A stretch of 64,000 nucleotides of DNA from Teichococcus coralli (GTDB lineage Bacteria > Pseudomonadota > Alphaproteobacteria > Acetobacterales > Acetobacteraceae). The stretch lies in NCBI RefSeq assembly GCF_009829925.1, contig NZ_SNVJ01000016.1, forward strand, positions 40,671 to 104,670, read 5' to 3'. The notes beneath the pieces are model-generated. The model was given only the letters and a program-made list of their open reading frames with translations, was not told the origin of the DNA and did not search any database. Within the stretch, counting starts at the first letter, position 1, and every line of letters begins with the position of its first letter. Below are positions 53,069 to 61,423 of the stretch, one piece after another. Made by a program: the position numbers and the translations under genes.

Positions 53069-55159
53069 ATGGATCGGGAAACGCCGCGCGCCGGCCTCGC
53101 CGAGGCGCTGTTCCACCCGCGCGGCATCGCGCTGATCGGCGCCTCGGCCGATCCGGCGAAGAACAACTCCCGTGCCCAGCGGGTGCTGCAGACATCGGGC
53201 TATACGGGGCGCATCCTGCCGGTGAATCCCGGCCGCGCCGAAATCTTCGGCCTGCCGGCCTTCCCCGATATCCGCGCCGTGCCGGAGCCGGTGGACCACG
53301 CCTTCCTGATGGTGCCCGCCGCCGCCGTGCCGGAGGCCATCGCCGGCTGCGTCGAGAAGGGCGTGCGCGTCGCCACCATCTACAGCGCCGGCTTCGCGGA
53401 ACTTGGCGGCGAGGGGCGTGCCCTGCAGGAGCGCATCACCGCCATCGCGCGCGAGGGTGGGCTGCGGCTGATCGGGCCGAACTGCCTCGGCCTCGTCAAC
53501 GTGACGGACGGCGTCCCGATCACCAACAACGCCGCCGTCGAGGCCGAGGCGCTGGCGCCGGGCGGGCTCTCGATGGTGTCGCAGAGCGGCAGCATGATGG
53601 GCGCGCTGCTCTCCCGGGCCGGCGCGCGCGGCCTCGGCTTCGCCAAGATCGTCTCGGTCGGCAACGAGTGCGACCTCGGCGTCGGCGAGATCGCCGGCCT
53701 GATGGTGGAGGACGCGGCGACGCGCGCGGTGCTGCTCTTCCTGGAGACGCTGCGCGACGCGCCCGCTTTGGCCCGCGCCGCCCGCCGCGCGCACGAACTC
53801 GGCAAGCCGGTGATCGCCTACAAGCTTGGCCGCTCCGATGTCGGCCGCCGCATCGCCGTCTCGCACACCGGCGCCATGGTCGGCGCCGACGAGCTGGCCG
53901 ACACCTTCTTCCGCGAGAACGGCATCCTGCGCGTGGACACGCTGGAGGGGCTGGTGGAACTGCCCCGCCTGGTGCTCGGCCGCACCCCGCCGAAGGGCCG
54001 CCGCGTCTCGGTGCTGACCGGCACGGGCGGCGGCGCGGCGATGGTGGTGGACCGGCTCGGCAGCCTCGGCGTCGAGGTGGTGCCGCCGCCGCCCGCGATG
54101 CGCGCGGCGCTGGCCACCGAGGGCATCGAGCTGTCGGACTCGCCGTTGATCGACCTGCCGATGGGCGGCGGCAAGGGGCAGTACACCCGCGTGCTGCAGG
54201 AGATTGTCGCCTCCGAGCACTGCGACGCCGTGGTGGCCGTGCTCGGCTCCACCGCGCGGCTGCGGCCGGCGCAGGTGAACGAGAACATCCTTTCCGTCTA
54301 TGACGGCAGCAAGCCGCTCGGCGTGTTCTGCGCGCCGCAGGCGGATGCGGCGCTCGGCATCCTGGACGCGGCGGGCGTCGCCGGCTTCCGCACGCCCGAG
54401 ACCTGCGCCGACGCGCTGCACGCCTTCCTCACCTGGCGCGGCCCGCGACCGCTGGCGGCGGTGGCGGAACACGACTGGCGCGCCGCCGCGCAGCGCCTCG
54501 CCGGCTTCGGCGCACGGCGGCTGAACGAGGCGGAGGCCTGCGCCGTCTTCGCCGAACTGGGCATCGAGGGGCCGGGCAGCCGAATCGTCGCCACACCGGA
54601 GGCGGCGGCCGGGATGCAGGGGCCGGCGGCGGTGAAGCTGCTTTCGCCCGACATCCCGCACAAGACCGAGGCCGGGCTGGTGCGGCTCGACGTGGCGGGC
54701 GAGGACGCCATCCGCGCCGCCGTGGCGGAACTGCTGGACAAGGCGGCGCGCGAGCATCCTTCGGCGCGTGTCGAGGGCGTGCTGGTGGCGCCGATGCAGC
54801 GTGGGCTGGCCGAGGTGATCCTGGGCTTCCGGCGCGACCCGGAGGTTGGCCCGGTGGTGATGCTGGGCATGGGCGGGGTTCTGGCGGAACTGAAGCGCAG
54901 CTTCTGTGTCCGCCTCGCGCCGGCCTCGCTGGAGACGGCGCGCGAGATGGTCGCCGCCCTGCCGGAGTTGCGCATGCTGCAGGGCTTCCGCAACCTGCCG
55001 CGCGGCGATGTCGAGGCGCTGGCCCACGCCATCCGCGCGCTGTCCCTGTTGGCCTGCCTGCCGCCGGAGGCGGTGGCGGAGGCCGAGATCAACCCGCTGA
55101 TCATCCGCGCCGAAGGGCAGGGTGCCGTGGCCGTGGACGGGCTGATCGTGCCGAACTGA
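53069..55159 (+). CDS. ADP-forming acyl-CoA synthetase (acetate--CoA ligase family)
   Basis: The 696-residue protein joins the alpha and beta parts of the ADP-forming ligase. Residues about 10-140 are a CoA-binding domain (LFHPRGIALIGASADPAKNN). The middle is the succinyl-CoA ligase-like part, with phospho-His266 in RIAVSHTGAMVGADELAD. The C-terminal ATP-grasp domain (about 480-696) has PAAVKLLSPDIPHKTEAGLV and VLVAPMQRGLAEVILGFRRD then GPVVMLGMGGVLAELKRS. It makes acyl-CoA from a free acid with ATP. It lies four bases after the crotonase gene, so a free acid is activated before dehydrogenation and hydration. Which acid is unknown. Confidence 0.92.
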   Translation: MDRETPRAGLAEALFHPRGIALIGASADPAKNNSRAQRVLQTSGYTGRILPVNPGRAEIFGLPAFPDIRAVPEPVDHAFLMVPAAAVPEAIAGCVEKGVRVATIYSAGFAELGGEGRALQERITAIAREGGLRLIGPNCLGLVNVTDGVPITNNAAVEAEALAPGGLSMVSQSGSMMGALLSRAGARGLGFAKIVSVGNECDLGVGEIAGLMVEDAATRAVLLFLETLRDAPALARAARRAHELGKPVIAYKLGRSDVGRRIAVSHTGAMVGADELADTFFRENGILRVDTLEGLVELPRLVLGRTPPKGRRVSVLTGTGGGAAMVVDRLGSLGVEVVPPPPAMRAALATEGIELSDSPLIDLPMGGGKGQYTRVLQEIVASEHCDAVVAVLGSTARLRPAQVNENILSVYDGSKPLGVFCAPQADAALGILDAAGVAGFRTPETCADALHAFLTWRGPRPLAAVAEHDWRAAAQRLAGFGARRLNEAEACAVFAELGIEGPGSRIVATPEAAAGMQGPAAVKLLSPDIPHKTEAGLVRLDVAGEDAIRAAVAELLDKAAREHPSARVEGVLVAPMQRGLAEVILGFRRDPEVGPVVMLGMGGVLAELKRSFCVRLAPASLETAREMVAALPELRMLQGFRNLPRGDVEALAHAIRALSLLACLPPEAVAEAEINPLIIRAEGQGAVAVDGLIVPN

Positions 55160-55178
55160 CAGAAGAAAGATGGGGGGC

Positions 55179-55200
55179 CTGGGGGAATTCCTTCCCCCAG
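55179..55200 (+). terminator. Intercistronic hairpin
   Basis: CTGGGGGAA and TTCCCCCAG pair as a 9-base stem with a 4-base loop between the ligase and the acyl-CoA dehydrogenase genes. AACTTGTTTC follows, a weak T-rich tail. It may cut expression of the last gene or be a processing site. Confidence 0.5.
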
Positions 55201-55230
55201 AACTTGTTTCATCCAGGGGAAGGAACCGCG

Positions 55231-56388
55231 ATGCTGACGAGCATCACCGAAGAGCACCGCATGCTGCAGGACATGGTGGCGAAGTTCGTCGCGCGCGAGC
55301 TGATGCCGCTGGAGCCCGCGGTGCTGGCGCGCGAGGCGTCGGGCGGCAAGTACGGCCTGACCGAGGAGGAGGAGGCGCCGCTTCTCGCCAAGTGCAAGGA
55401 GCTTGGCCTCTGGGGCCTCGACGTGCCGGAGGCGATGGGCGGCGCCGACCTTCCCGCGGTGGCGCGGATGCTGGTGGAGGAGGAGGTTTCCCGCACCATC
55501 GCGCCGTTCGAGTTCCCGCCCGATTCCCCGAACCTGCACATGCTGATGGCGGTGGCGAGCTCCTGGCAGCGCGAGGCCTACCTGACGCCCTATGCCGAGG
55601 GCCGGATGAAGTCGGCCATCGCGATTTCCGAGCCGGGCGCCGGCGGCGACCCGGCGGGGATGCTCACCCGCGCCATGCGGGACGGCGAGGACTGGGTGCT
55701 GAACGGCCGCAAGATCTGGGTCAGCCGCGTACCCTATTGCGACTTCATCATCGTCATGGCGCGCACCGGCGAGGGCAAGCGCGAGGAGGGCATGACGGCC
55801 TTCATCGTCGAGCGCGGCACGCCGGGCTTCACCATCGAGCGCGAGATCCCGATGATCGGCGGCCGGCGCACCTATGAGCTGGTCTTCGAGGATTGCCGGC
55901 TGCCCGCGCGGCAGGTGCTGGGCGAGCTGGGCCGCGGCTACGCGCCGATGCAGCTCCGCCTGAACATCCGGCGGCTGCAGGTGGGCGCGCGCTGCGTCGG
56001 CATCGCCCGGCGGGCGCTGGACATGATGACGGAGCAGGTGAAGCAGCGCGTCACCTTCGGGGTAAAGCTGGCCGACCGGCAGGCCATCCAGTGGTGGATC
56101 GCCGATGCCGCCATCCGCATCCATGCCTGCCGCCTGATGGTGCATGCCGCCGCCGAGACGCTCGATGCCGGCGGGGACGTGCGCAACGAGGCCTCGATGA
56201 TCAAGGTCTTCGGCACCGAGATGGCGCAGGAGGTGGTGGACCAGGCGATGCAGAGCTTCGGCGCCATGGGCATGACCAAGGAGCTTCCGCTGCAGCTCTT
56301 CGCGCAGCAGGTGCGGCTGATGCGCATCTATGAGGGGCCGACGGAAGTGCATCGCATGGCCATCGCGCGGCGCGTGCTGCGGGGGTGA
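55231..56388 (+). CDS. Acyl-CoA dehydrogenase
   Basis: A 385-residue FAD acyl-CoA dehydrogenase with LGLWGLDVPEAMGGADLPAV, then SAIAISEPGAGGDPAGMLTR (the beta-barrel A-I-S-E-P signature) and VLNGRKIWVSRVPYC. The C-terminal domain has RRLQVGARCVGIARRALDMM, KQRVTFGVKLADRQAIQWWI and RIYEGPTEVHRMAIARRVLR. GGGGAAGGAAC precedes the ATG at 55231, which is chosen over the earlier TTG at 55204. It follows the ligase gene across a small hairpin and is the last gene of the GntR-linked run. It should act on an acyl-CoA made by the ligase. Confidence 0.92.
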   Translation: MLTSITEEHRMLQDMVAKFVARELMPLEPAVLAREASGGKYGLTEEEEAPLLAKCKELGLWGLDVPEAMGGADLPAVARMLVEEEVSRTIAPFEFPPDSPNLHMLMAVASSWQREAYLTPYAEGRMKSAIAISEPGAGGDPAGMLTRAMRDGEDWVLNGRKIWVSRVPYCDFIIVMARTGEGKREEGMTAFIVERGTPGFTIEREIPMIGGRRTYELVFEDCRLPARQVLGELGRGYAPMQLRLNIRRLQVGARCVGIARRALDMMTEQVKQRVTFGVKLADRQAIQWWIADAAIRIHACRLMVHAAAETLDAGGDVRNEASMIKVFGTEMAQEVVDQAMQSFGAMGMTKELPLQLFAQQVRLMRIYEGPTEVHRMAIARRVLRG

Positions 56389-56395
56389 AGGCGAG

Positions 56396-56415
56396 CGGGG
56401 GAATTCATTCCCCCG
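56396..56415. terminator. Hairpin between convergent genes
   Basis: CGGGGGAA and TTCCCCCG pair as an 8-base stem with a 4-base loop. It lies between the acyl-CoA dehydrogenase stop and the EEP-family gene stop, overlapping the latter. Confidence 0.6.
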
Positions 56416-57115
56416 GGCCGTTCTCCGCCAGCACTGCCTTCAGCGGCAGGTGGTCCGAGGCGCGCCGGGCGAGCGGCGTGTCATGCGCCTCGACGCACGT
56501 CACCAGCGCGGGCGGATCGGCCAGGATGCGGTCCAGCGCCAGGTGCGGGAAGAAGGAGGGGAAGCTCGGCGGATGCGGCGGGTCGCCGAAGACCCGCTCC
56601 AGGATGCCGAGTGCCGACCTGCCGCGCCGCCATTCGTTGAAGTCGCCGAGCAGCAGCGTCGGCATCGGGTGCCGGGCGCGGGCCCGCATCGCCTCCAGCA
56701 GCGCCGCCGCCTGAAGCTCCCTCCGTCGTGCGCCCAGGCTGAGATGGGTGGCGATGACGCGCAGCGGCCCGGTGCCGAGATCCAGCTCCACGAGGATGGC
56801 GCCGCGCGGCTCCCATCCGCCGAGGCGAAGGCCCACCGGCCCGTGCAGCACCCTGGCCTCGCGGCGCACGAGCAGCAGGTTGCTACGCCAGCCCTGCTCG
56901 CCCGCGCGGTTGGTGACGTGCAGCAGCCGCAGGCCCAGCTCGCGTTCCAGCCGCCGCGCGTCCAGCATCCCGGTGCCGCGCCGGAGATAGTGCTGCGCCT
57001 CCTGCAAGGCGATGAGGCCGGGGCGGATCTCGGCGATCACGCCCTCGATGCGCTCCGGCCGGAACAGGCCGCCGGGCGGGCGGCCACGATGGATATTGTA
57101 GGTGGCGACAAGCAC
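56405..57115 (-). CDS. Endonuclease/exonuclease/phosphatase (EEP) family protein
   Basis: The 236-residue protein has the EEP catalytic motifs in order: ATYNIHRG with the Asn, LIALQEAQH with the metal-binding Glu, VIATHLSLGARRRELQAAAL, LLLGDFNEW with Asp and Asn, and ARRASDHLPL with the final Asp-His. It starts with GTG at 57115. The group includes sphingomyelinase-like and lipid phosphatase enzymes as well as DNA nucleases, so a phosphodiester is cleaved but its kind is unclear. The membrane protein gene ends six bases before it, so the two are probably one transcript. Confidence 0.88.
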   Translation of the reverse strand: MLVATYNIHRGRPPGGLFRPERIEGVIAEIRPGLIALQEAQHYLRRGTGMLDARRLERELGLRLLHVTNRAGEQGWRSNLLLVRREARVLHGPVGLRLGGWEPRGAILVELDLGTGPLRVIATHLSLGARRRELQAAALLEAMRARARHPMPTLLLGDFNEWRRGRSALGILERVFGDPPHPPSFPSFFPHLALDRILADPPALVTCVEAHDTPLARRASDHLPLKAVLAENGPGE

Positions 57116-57121
57116 GCGGGG

Positions 57122-57742
57122 TCAGGGCTGGTGCCAGCGGGCGCGAGGCATGGCTGCCGCCGGGTGTGGCGGCGGCTTCCGGCGCCCGTCGAAGGCGCGG
57201 GCGAGAGCGGCGGCGAAGGTGGCGCCGAGGGTGGTCAGCAGCACATCCGTCCAGGTGTCGGTCCAGTCGCCGATCAACCCGGTCAGCGCCTCGAACACTT
57301 CCCAGCCGGCGCCGACCGCGAGGCCGCAGGCGGCGCCGGCGACGGCAAGCTGCAGCACGCCGCGCCGCCGCCGGTCGGCTTGCAGCAGGGCAGCGAAAAC
57401 GGCGCCCGCCAGCATCCCGTTCACCAGGTGCACGATCTCGTCATAGGGGCCGGGGAGATAGAACCAGCCCAGGCCATAGCCCGGGCAGGAGACCAGCGTG
57501 CCAAGAACCGGGGCGGCATCCAGCCGGCGGGGCAGGGCGCGCAGGCGCCAGGGCAGGATGGGCATACGCTCGCGCGGCGGCAGCACCAGCGCCAGGCAGC
57601 CGAGCAGGCCTCCCCCGGTCCCCAGCGCCGCGCCGTGGCGGCCCGTCAGCCAGAGCGCGAGGGCCGCGGCGGCCAGCGCGAACAGGCTGGCCCAGCCCAG
57701 CCGGGAATGGCGCCGCAGATCCTCCTTCGTCAGCAATGGCAA
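57122..57742 (-). CDS. YjdF/DUF2238-like integral membrane protein
   Basis: The 206-residue protein has about five hydrophobic segments. YDEIVHLVNGMLAGAVFAAL and GAGWEVFEALTGLIGDWTDT followed by WTDVLLTTLGATFAAALARA recall the H-x-x-x-G and D-T-x-x-D motifs of DUF2238/YjdF proteins, whose function is unknown. The start is a TTG at 57742, supported by GGGGAGGA six bases upstream; no ATG fits and an upstream frame runs much further. The gap 57743-58057 (315 bases) to the divergent DUF892 gene has no coding pattern or repeat I could recognise. Confidence 0.62.
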   Translation of the reverse strand: MPLLTKEDLRRHSRLGWASLFALAAAALALWLTGRHGAALGTGGGLLGCLALVLPPRERMPILPWRLRALPRRLDAAPVLGTLVSCPGYGLGWFYLPGPYDEIVHLVNGMLAGAVFAALLQADRRRRGVLQLAVAGAACGLAVGAGWEVFEALTGLIGDWTDTWTDVLLTTLGATFAAALARAFDGRRKPPPHPAAAMPRARWHQP

Positions 57743-58057
57743 GCGCCGTCCTCCCCGCCACCCGGCCTGAGCCCTGAGGTGGGGCCGATCGCCGGGTCGC
57801 CAAGTCCGGCGAAGGCGCCGGACGTGCTGCTCCAACCCGGCCCTGCGGCGGCGGTTGCGCCTCTGGAAAGGCAGGGCCGCCCTCCGCTCCGCCTCCGTGG
57901 CGAGGCGGCGCAGGTCGGCCAAGTGTATTGGCGGCGAGCGACAGGCGCTCGCAACGCCTCTGCCGAGGCTCCGGCACGGCTGGAACCCGGCGGCAGGCGC
58001 GCGGTTGGGTTCCTGTCCATGCGGGCGGCCGCCCGCCAGCAGCCAGGGAGCCGGAAT

Positions 58058-58576
58058 GTGAGCGAAACCACGCGACATGCGCAGGAAATCTATGTCAGCG
58101 GCCTGCGCAACCAGCATGCCGTCGAGAAGCAGGCCGTTCAGCTTCTGGAGCGGCAGGTCGGGCGCCTGGAGAACTACCCCGAGATGGAAGCGCGGCTGCG
58201 CGAGCACATCGGGGAATCCGAGCAGCAGGCGAAGCGCATCGAGCAGCTGCTGGAGGCCTTTGGGTCCACCAACTCCACCCTGAAGGACATGGGGCTGCAG
58301 TTCATGGGCAACATGGCCGCGCTGGCCCACGCCCCGGCACCGGACGAGGTGGTGAAGAACACCTTCGCCAACTTCGCCTTCGAGCATTTCGAGATCGCCT
58401 CCTACAGGAGCCTGCTGGTGCTCGCCGAAACGGTCGGCCACCAGGATGGGCTGGGCCTGCTGCGGCAGTCGCTGCAGGAGGAGGAGGCGATGGCGCGCTG
58501 GATCGACGAGCATCTCCGCCCGACCACGCTCAGGTATCTGGAGCGTTCCGCCAGCGGCCAGACAGCCGGGCGCTGA
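58058..58576 (+). CDS. DUF892 ferritin-like protein (YciE/YciF type)
   Basis: The 172-residue protein fits the YciF/DUF892 ferritin-like four-helix bundle. Segments are EIYVSGLRNQHAVEKQAVQL, EMEARLREHIGESEQQAKRI, a middle FGSTNSTLKDMGLQFMGNMA, and then FANFAFEHFEIASYRSLLVL and GLGLLRQSLQEEEAMARWID. The Glu and His residues in EHFEIASY and EEEAMARW match the di-iron positions. Such proteins are linked to stress responses. The GTG at 58058 has GGGAG seven bases upstream; a longer form from 58019 is possible. Confidence 0.85.
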   Translation: MSETTRHAQEIYVSGLRNQHAVEKQAVQLLERQVGRLENYPEMEARLREHIGESEQQAKRIEQLLEAFGSTNSTLKDMGLQFMGNMAALAHAPAPDEVVKNTFANFAFEHFEIASYRSLLVLAETVGHQDGLGLLRQSLQEEEAMARWIDEHLRPTTLRYLERSASGQTAGR

Positions 58577-58599
58577 GGGCGGGGGGGGCCGGACATGAA

Positions 58600-58629
58600 G
58601 AAGGCCCCGGGGCTGCCCCCAGGGCCTTC
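58600..58629. terminator. Strong hairpin between the DUF892 gene and the small ORF
   Basis: GAAGGCCC and GGGCCTTC form an 8-base stem that is extended by GGGG/CCCC around a short loop, with one mismatch between the two parts. It lies between two gene ends facing each other (DUF892 on + and the tiny ORF on -), so it can end both transcripts. Confidence 0.72.
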
Positions 58630-58671
58630 GCATTGTCTGCGGGCGTCACCGCAGCCGGACTTCGGCCTGGA

Positions 58672-58746
58672 TCAGGCCGCGGTGACCGTGTTCACCGTGG
58701 AGATCCAGGCCGTGGCGACGGACGCCTTCGCGAAACAATGAGACAC
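58672..58746 (-). CDS. Putative 24-residue peptide behind an extreme Shine-Dalgarno site
   Basis: The message reads AAAGGAGGTGATCCA immediately before a GTG start (58746). These bases are the exact complement of the 16S rRNA 3' end. The spacing from GGAGG to GTG is 7 bases. The frame runs 24 codons to TGA and ends in AWISTVNTVTAA, with one Cys near the start. It has no Glu or Tyr, so it is not PqqA. The stop lies in a 7-base stem (58663-58679) and a stronger hairpin follows at 58600-58629, so a short discrete transcript is possible. No family is recognised. It could be a small protein, a RiPP precursor or a leader peptide. Coding is inferred from the ribosome site alone. Confidence 0.5.
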   Translation of the reverse strand: MSHCFAKASVATAWISTVNTVTAA

Positions 58747-58761
58747 TGGATCACCTCCTTT
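58747..58761 (-). promoter_or_regulatory. Exceptionally long Shine-Dalgarno sequence
   Basis: Read on the minus strand this is AAAGGAGGTGATCCA, 15 bases that together with the following G match the complement of the 16S rRNA 3' terminus. Ordinary sites in this window pair over 4 to 7 bases. Confidence 0.75.
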
Positions 58762-58942
58762 CAGTTGTTGCGGACCGATCAGCCAGATGGCGTCCGGCCC
58801 GAGCAATTGCAAGGCCGGCGACGCATGGCCCTTCCGCGGGCTCCGGCGGCTGAGGAGGGCCGGAGGTGCGGCCCCCGGCAACGGCATGGTGGCGGAAGCC
58901 GCGGGATGGCAGTCTTTCCGGCCGACGACGGGAGGAGACGAC

Positions 58943-59806
58943 ATGCACGCAGCGGCGCGGCTGAGAAGCCTGCTGAAGGGCGGGGAGATCATCGTCGCGC
59001 CGGGCGCGCCCGACGCCCTGACGGCGAGGATGGCGGAGCAGGCCGGCTTCCCCGCCGTCTACATGACCGGCTTCGGCGCCACCGCCAGCCGGCTCGGCAT
59101 GCCCGATATCGGCCTGCTCTCGCAGACCGAGATGACCGAGCAGGCCCGCAGCATGACGCGCGCCGTGACGATCCCGGTGATCGCCGATGCTGACACCGGC
59201 TATGGCGGTCCCTCCAACATCCAGCGCACCGTGCGGGAATACGTCCAGGCCGGCGTGGCGGCGATCCACCTGGAGGACCAGGTGGCGCCGAAGCGCTGCG
59301 GGCAGCTTGCCGGCATCCGGCTGATGGAGGCGGAGGAAAGCGCGCTGCGGCTGCGCTGCGCCCTGGCGGCGCGCGGGGAGGACGACCTGCTCGTGATCGG
59401 CCGCACCGACGCCCTGCCCGCCATGGGCATCGAGGAGGCGGTGCGCCGCGCCCGGCTTTACCAGCAGGCCGGGGTGGACCTCGTCTTCGTGGACGGCATC
59501 AGGACAATCGCCGAGGTCGAGGCGGTGGCGCGGGCGGTGCCGGGCCCCAAGGTGGTCTCCATCGTGGACGGCAACGAGGCCGCCGCGCTCACCACGGTGG
59601 AGCTTCAACAGCTCGGCTTCAGCGTGGTGCTCTACGCGGTGAGCACGCTGTTCTCCGCCGTGCGGGCAATCGGCGGCACGCTGGAGGCGTTGCGGCGGGA
59701 GGGCACCACGCGGTCGCGGCAGGACGCCATGGCGAGCTACGCCGAGGTGTCCGAGATCCTCGGCCTGCCCGCGCACAAGGCCTGGGCCGACCGCTTCGAA
59801 GGCTGA
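58943..59806 (+). CDS. Isocitrate lyase/PEP mutase superfamily enzyme
   Basis: A 287-residue TIM-barrel enzyme of the isocitrate lyase/phosphoenolpyruvate mutase superfamily. IIVAPGAPDALTARMAEQAG, then AVYMTGFGATASRLGMPDIG, PVIADADTGYGGPSNIQRTV (the Mg-binding Asp run), HLEDQVAPKRCGQLAG (the catalytic K-R-C-G loop) and VIGRTDALPAMGIEEAVRRA are visible. The family includes methylisocitrate lyase, oxaloacetate decarboxylase and carboxyphosphonoenolpyruvate mutase; sequence alone does not choose between them, though the KRCG loop favours a lyase. GGGAGGAGAC precedes the ATG. It stands alone, convergent to the ABC operon. Confidence 0.88.
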   Translation: MHAAARLRSLLKGGEIIVAPGAPDALTARMAEQAGFPAVYMTGFGATASRLGMPDIGLLSQTEMTEQARSMTRAVTIPVIADADTGYGGPSNIQRTVREYVQAGVAAIHLEDQVAPKRCGQLAGIRLMEAEESALRLRCALAARGEDDLLVIGRTDALPAMGIEEAVRRARLYQQAGVDLVFVDGIRTIAEVEAVARAVPGPKVVSIVDGNEAAALTTVELQQLGFSVVLYAVSTLFSAVRAIGGTLEALRREGTTRSRQDAMASYAEVSEILGLPAHKAWADRFEG

Positions 59807-59808
59807 CC

Positions 59809-59843
59809 GGCAGCGGCGCGGGAGTGAATCCCGCGCCGCTGCC
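59809..59843. terminator. Long perfect hairpin between convergent genes
   Basis: GGCAGCGGCGCGGGA and TCCCGCGCCGCTGCC form a 15-base perfect stem with a 5-base loop. It lies between the lyase and the convergent transporter operon and would serve both directions. Confidence 0.78.
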
Positions 59844-59852
59844 CGCGCCGCC

Positions 59853-61385
59853 TCAGCCCAGCTTCGCGCCGTAGAGGCGGAACACCGCGTCCGGGTACTG
59901 CGTCCAGGTCAGCTTCGCCGAGGAAGCCTGGATGATGGCGTCGAAATGCAGGAACAGCATCGGCGCGTCCTCCGCGATCCGGCGCTGCGCCTGCTGGTAG
60001 AGCTTCGCCCGCTCCGCCTGGTCGGCGATCGTGCGCGCCTTCTGCAGCAGGCCTGTCACCTCCTCGCTGTCGTAGCCGGCGAAGTTGTTCGGGCCGCCCT
60101 TGGTGAAATAGTTGAACATGTTGCCGTCCGGGTCGTAGCGGCCCGACCAGGGCGCCATGCAGAGGTCGAAGTCCCGCTGGCGCAGCACGGTGATCAGGCT
60201 CGTTGGGTCGATCTGCCGCACCTCGACCTTGAAGCCGGCGGCGCCCGCCTGCGCCTGCAGGATCTGCGCGATGCGCACCATGGCCGGCGAGTTGGTGACG
60301 GTGATGGCCACCGGCACCGGCTCATTGGCGCCCGCCTGCTTCAGCAGCGCCTTGGCCTCCTCCGGCTTGCCGCCGCGCAGCGGCAGCTCGGCGTCAAAGG
60401 CCCAGGGCACCGCCGGGGAAAGCGGGCCGGCCGCCGGGCGCCCGGTGCCGAAATACACCACGCGCTGGATCACCGCCGGGTCCACCGCCGCGGTGAAGGC
60501 CTGCCGCAGGCGCGGGTCGTCGAAGGGCGCGCGGGTGCAGTTGAAGGCGAAGGCGTTGAAGCCGAGGCTCGGCATCTGCGAGACGCGCAGCGCCGCCTCC
60601 CGCCCCAGCGTGGCGACCGCCTGCGGCGGCACGCTGTCGATCAGCTGTAGCGTGTTGCTGCGCAGGTTGGCGAGCCGCACCGTCTCGTCCGGCAGCGGGC
60701 GGAAGAGCAGGCGGTCGAAGCCGTGCTCCTGGCCGCGCCAGTAGCCGTCGAACTTCTCCAGCACCAGCTCGGCGTTCTTGGTCCAGCTCGCCAGCTTCCA
60801 CGGTCCGCAGCCCACGGCCTTGGCCGCGAAGTCGGCGCCCAGCGCCTTCACCGCGGTTGGCGAGACCATCATGCCGGCGCGGTTGGTCAGCACCAGCGGC
60901 AGCGGCGCATAGGGCGCCGAGAGGCGCAGCTCGAAGGTCAGCGGACCGGTGACGGCCACCTCGCGCACCGGGCCGAAGTCGGCGCGGCGGATCGAGCCCA
61001 CGGCGGGGTCGAGGTAGCGGTCGATATTGGCCTTGGCCGCGGCCGCGTCGAGCCGGGTGCCGTCATGGAAGGTCAGGCCCTCGCGCAGGGTGAAGGCGTA
61101 GGTCTGCGGGTCCGGCTGGGTGAAGCTGGCGAGGCCGGGGGAGATGCTGCCGTCCGGCGCCGCCACCAGCAGCGTCTCGTGCAGGTTGTAGAGCACCTGG
61201 TTCTCGAAGAAGGAGCCGGAGAAGGCCGGGTCCAGCGTCACGGGGTCGGAAACGACGCCGATGGCGAGGGTGCGCGGCCCTTCCTGGGCGCGCGCGGCGG
61301 GCAGCGCCAGCGCGGCGGGCAGGGCGGCGGCGCCGGCCAGCAGGGCGCGGCGGCCGAGAGCGGGGCGGTCGTTCAGGACGTTCAT
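59853..61385 (-). CDS. ABC transporter substrate-binding protein, family 5 (dipeptide type)
   Basis: The 510-residue binding protein has a signal (PALGRRALLAGAAALPAALA then LPAARAQ) and the family 5 signature YAFTLREGLTFHDGTRLDAA. Further segments are FAFNCTRAPFDDPRLRQAFT and CMAPWSGRYDPDGNMFNYFT. It is the last gene of the transporter operon, following the two permeases with 38 bases between. Family 5 proteins carry peptides, opines, nickel complexes or similar compounds, so the ligand is not fixed. GGAGG lies just before the ATG at 61385. Confidence 0.9.
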   Translation of the reverse strand: MNVLNDRPALGRRALLAGAAALPAALALPAARAQEGPRTLAIGVVSDPVTLDPAFSGSFFENQVLYNLHETLLVAAPDGSISPGLASFTQPDPQTYAFTLREGLTFHDGTRLDAAAAKANIDRYLDPAVGSIRRADFGPVREVAVTGPLTFELRLSAPYAPLPLVLTNRAGMMVSPTAVKALGADFAAKAVGCGPWKLASWTKNAELVLEKFDGYWRGQEHGFDRLLFRPLPDETVRLANLRSNTLQLIDSVPPQAVATLGREAALRVSQMPSLGFNAFAFNCTRAPFDDPRLRQAFTAAVDPAVIQRVVYFGTGRPAAGPLSPAVPWAFDAELPLRGGKPEEAKALLKQAGANEPVPVAITVTNSPAMVRIAQILQAQAGAAGFKVEVRQIDPTSLITVLRQRDFDLCMAPWSGRYDPDGNMFNYFTKGGPNNFAGYDSEEVTGLLQKARTIADQAERAKLYQQAQRRIAEDAPMLFLHFDAIIQASSAKLTWTQYPDAVFRLYGAKLG

Positions 61386-61423
61386 GCGGAGCCTCCGTCG
61401 GATTTTTGAATTGCGGGCAGGCA

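Noticed and set aside
56330..58058. Plus-strand coding extension before the DUF892 gene
   Set aside because: It is antisense to the EEP and YjdF-like genes and lacks any domain pattern; the GTG at 58058 has a ribosome site.
58746..58761. A fragment of 16S rRNA (CTGGATCACCTCCTTT) on the plus strand
   Set aside because: Only the last 16 bases match and the bases before it are unlike 16S. The same bases read on the other strand form a ribosome binding site with correct spacing to a start codon.
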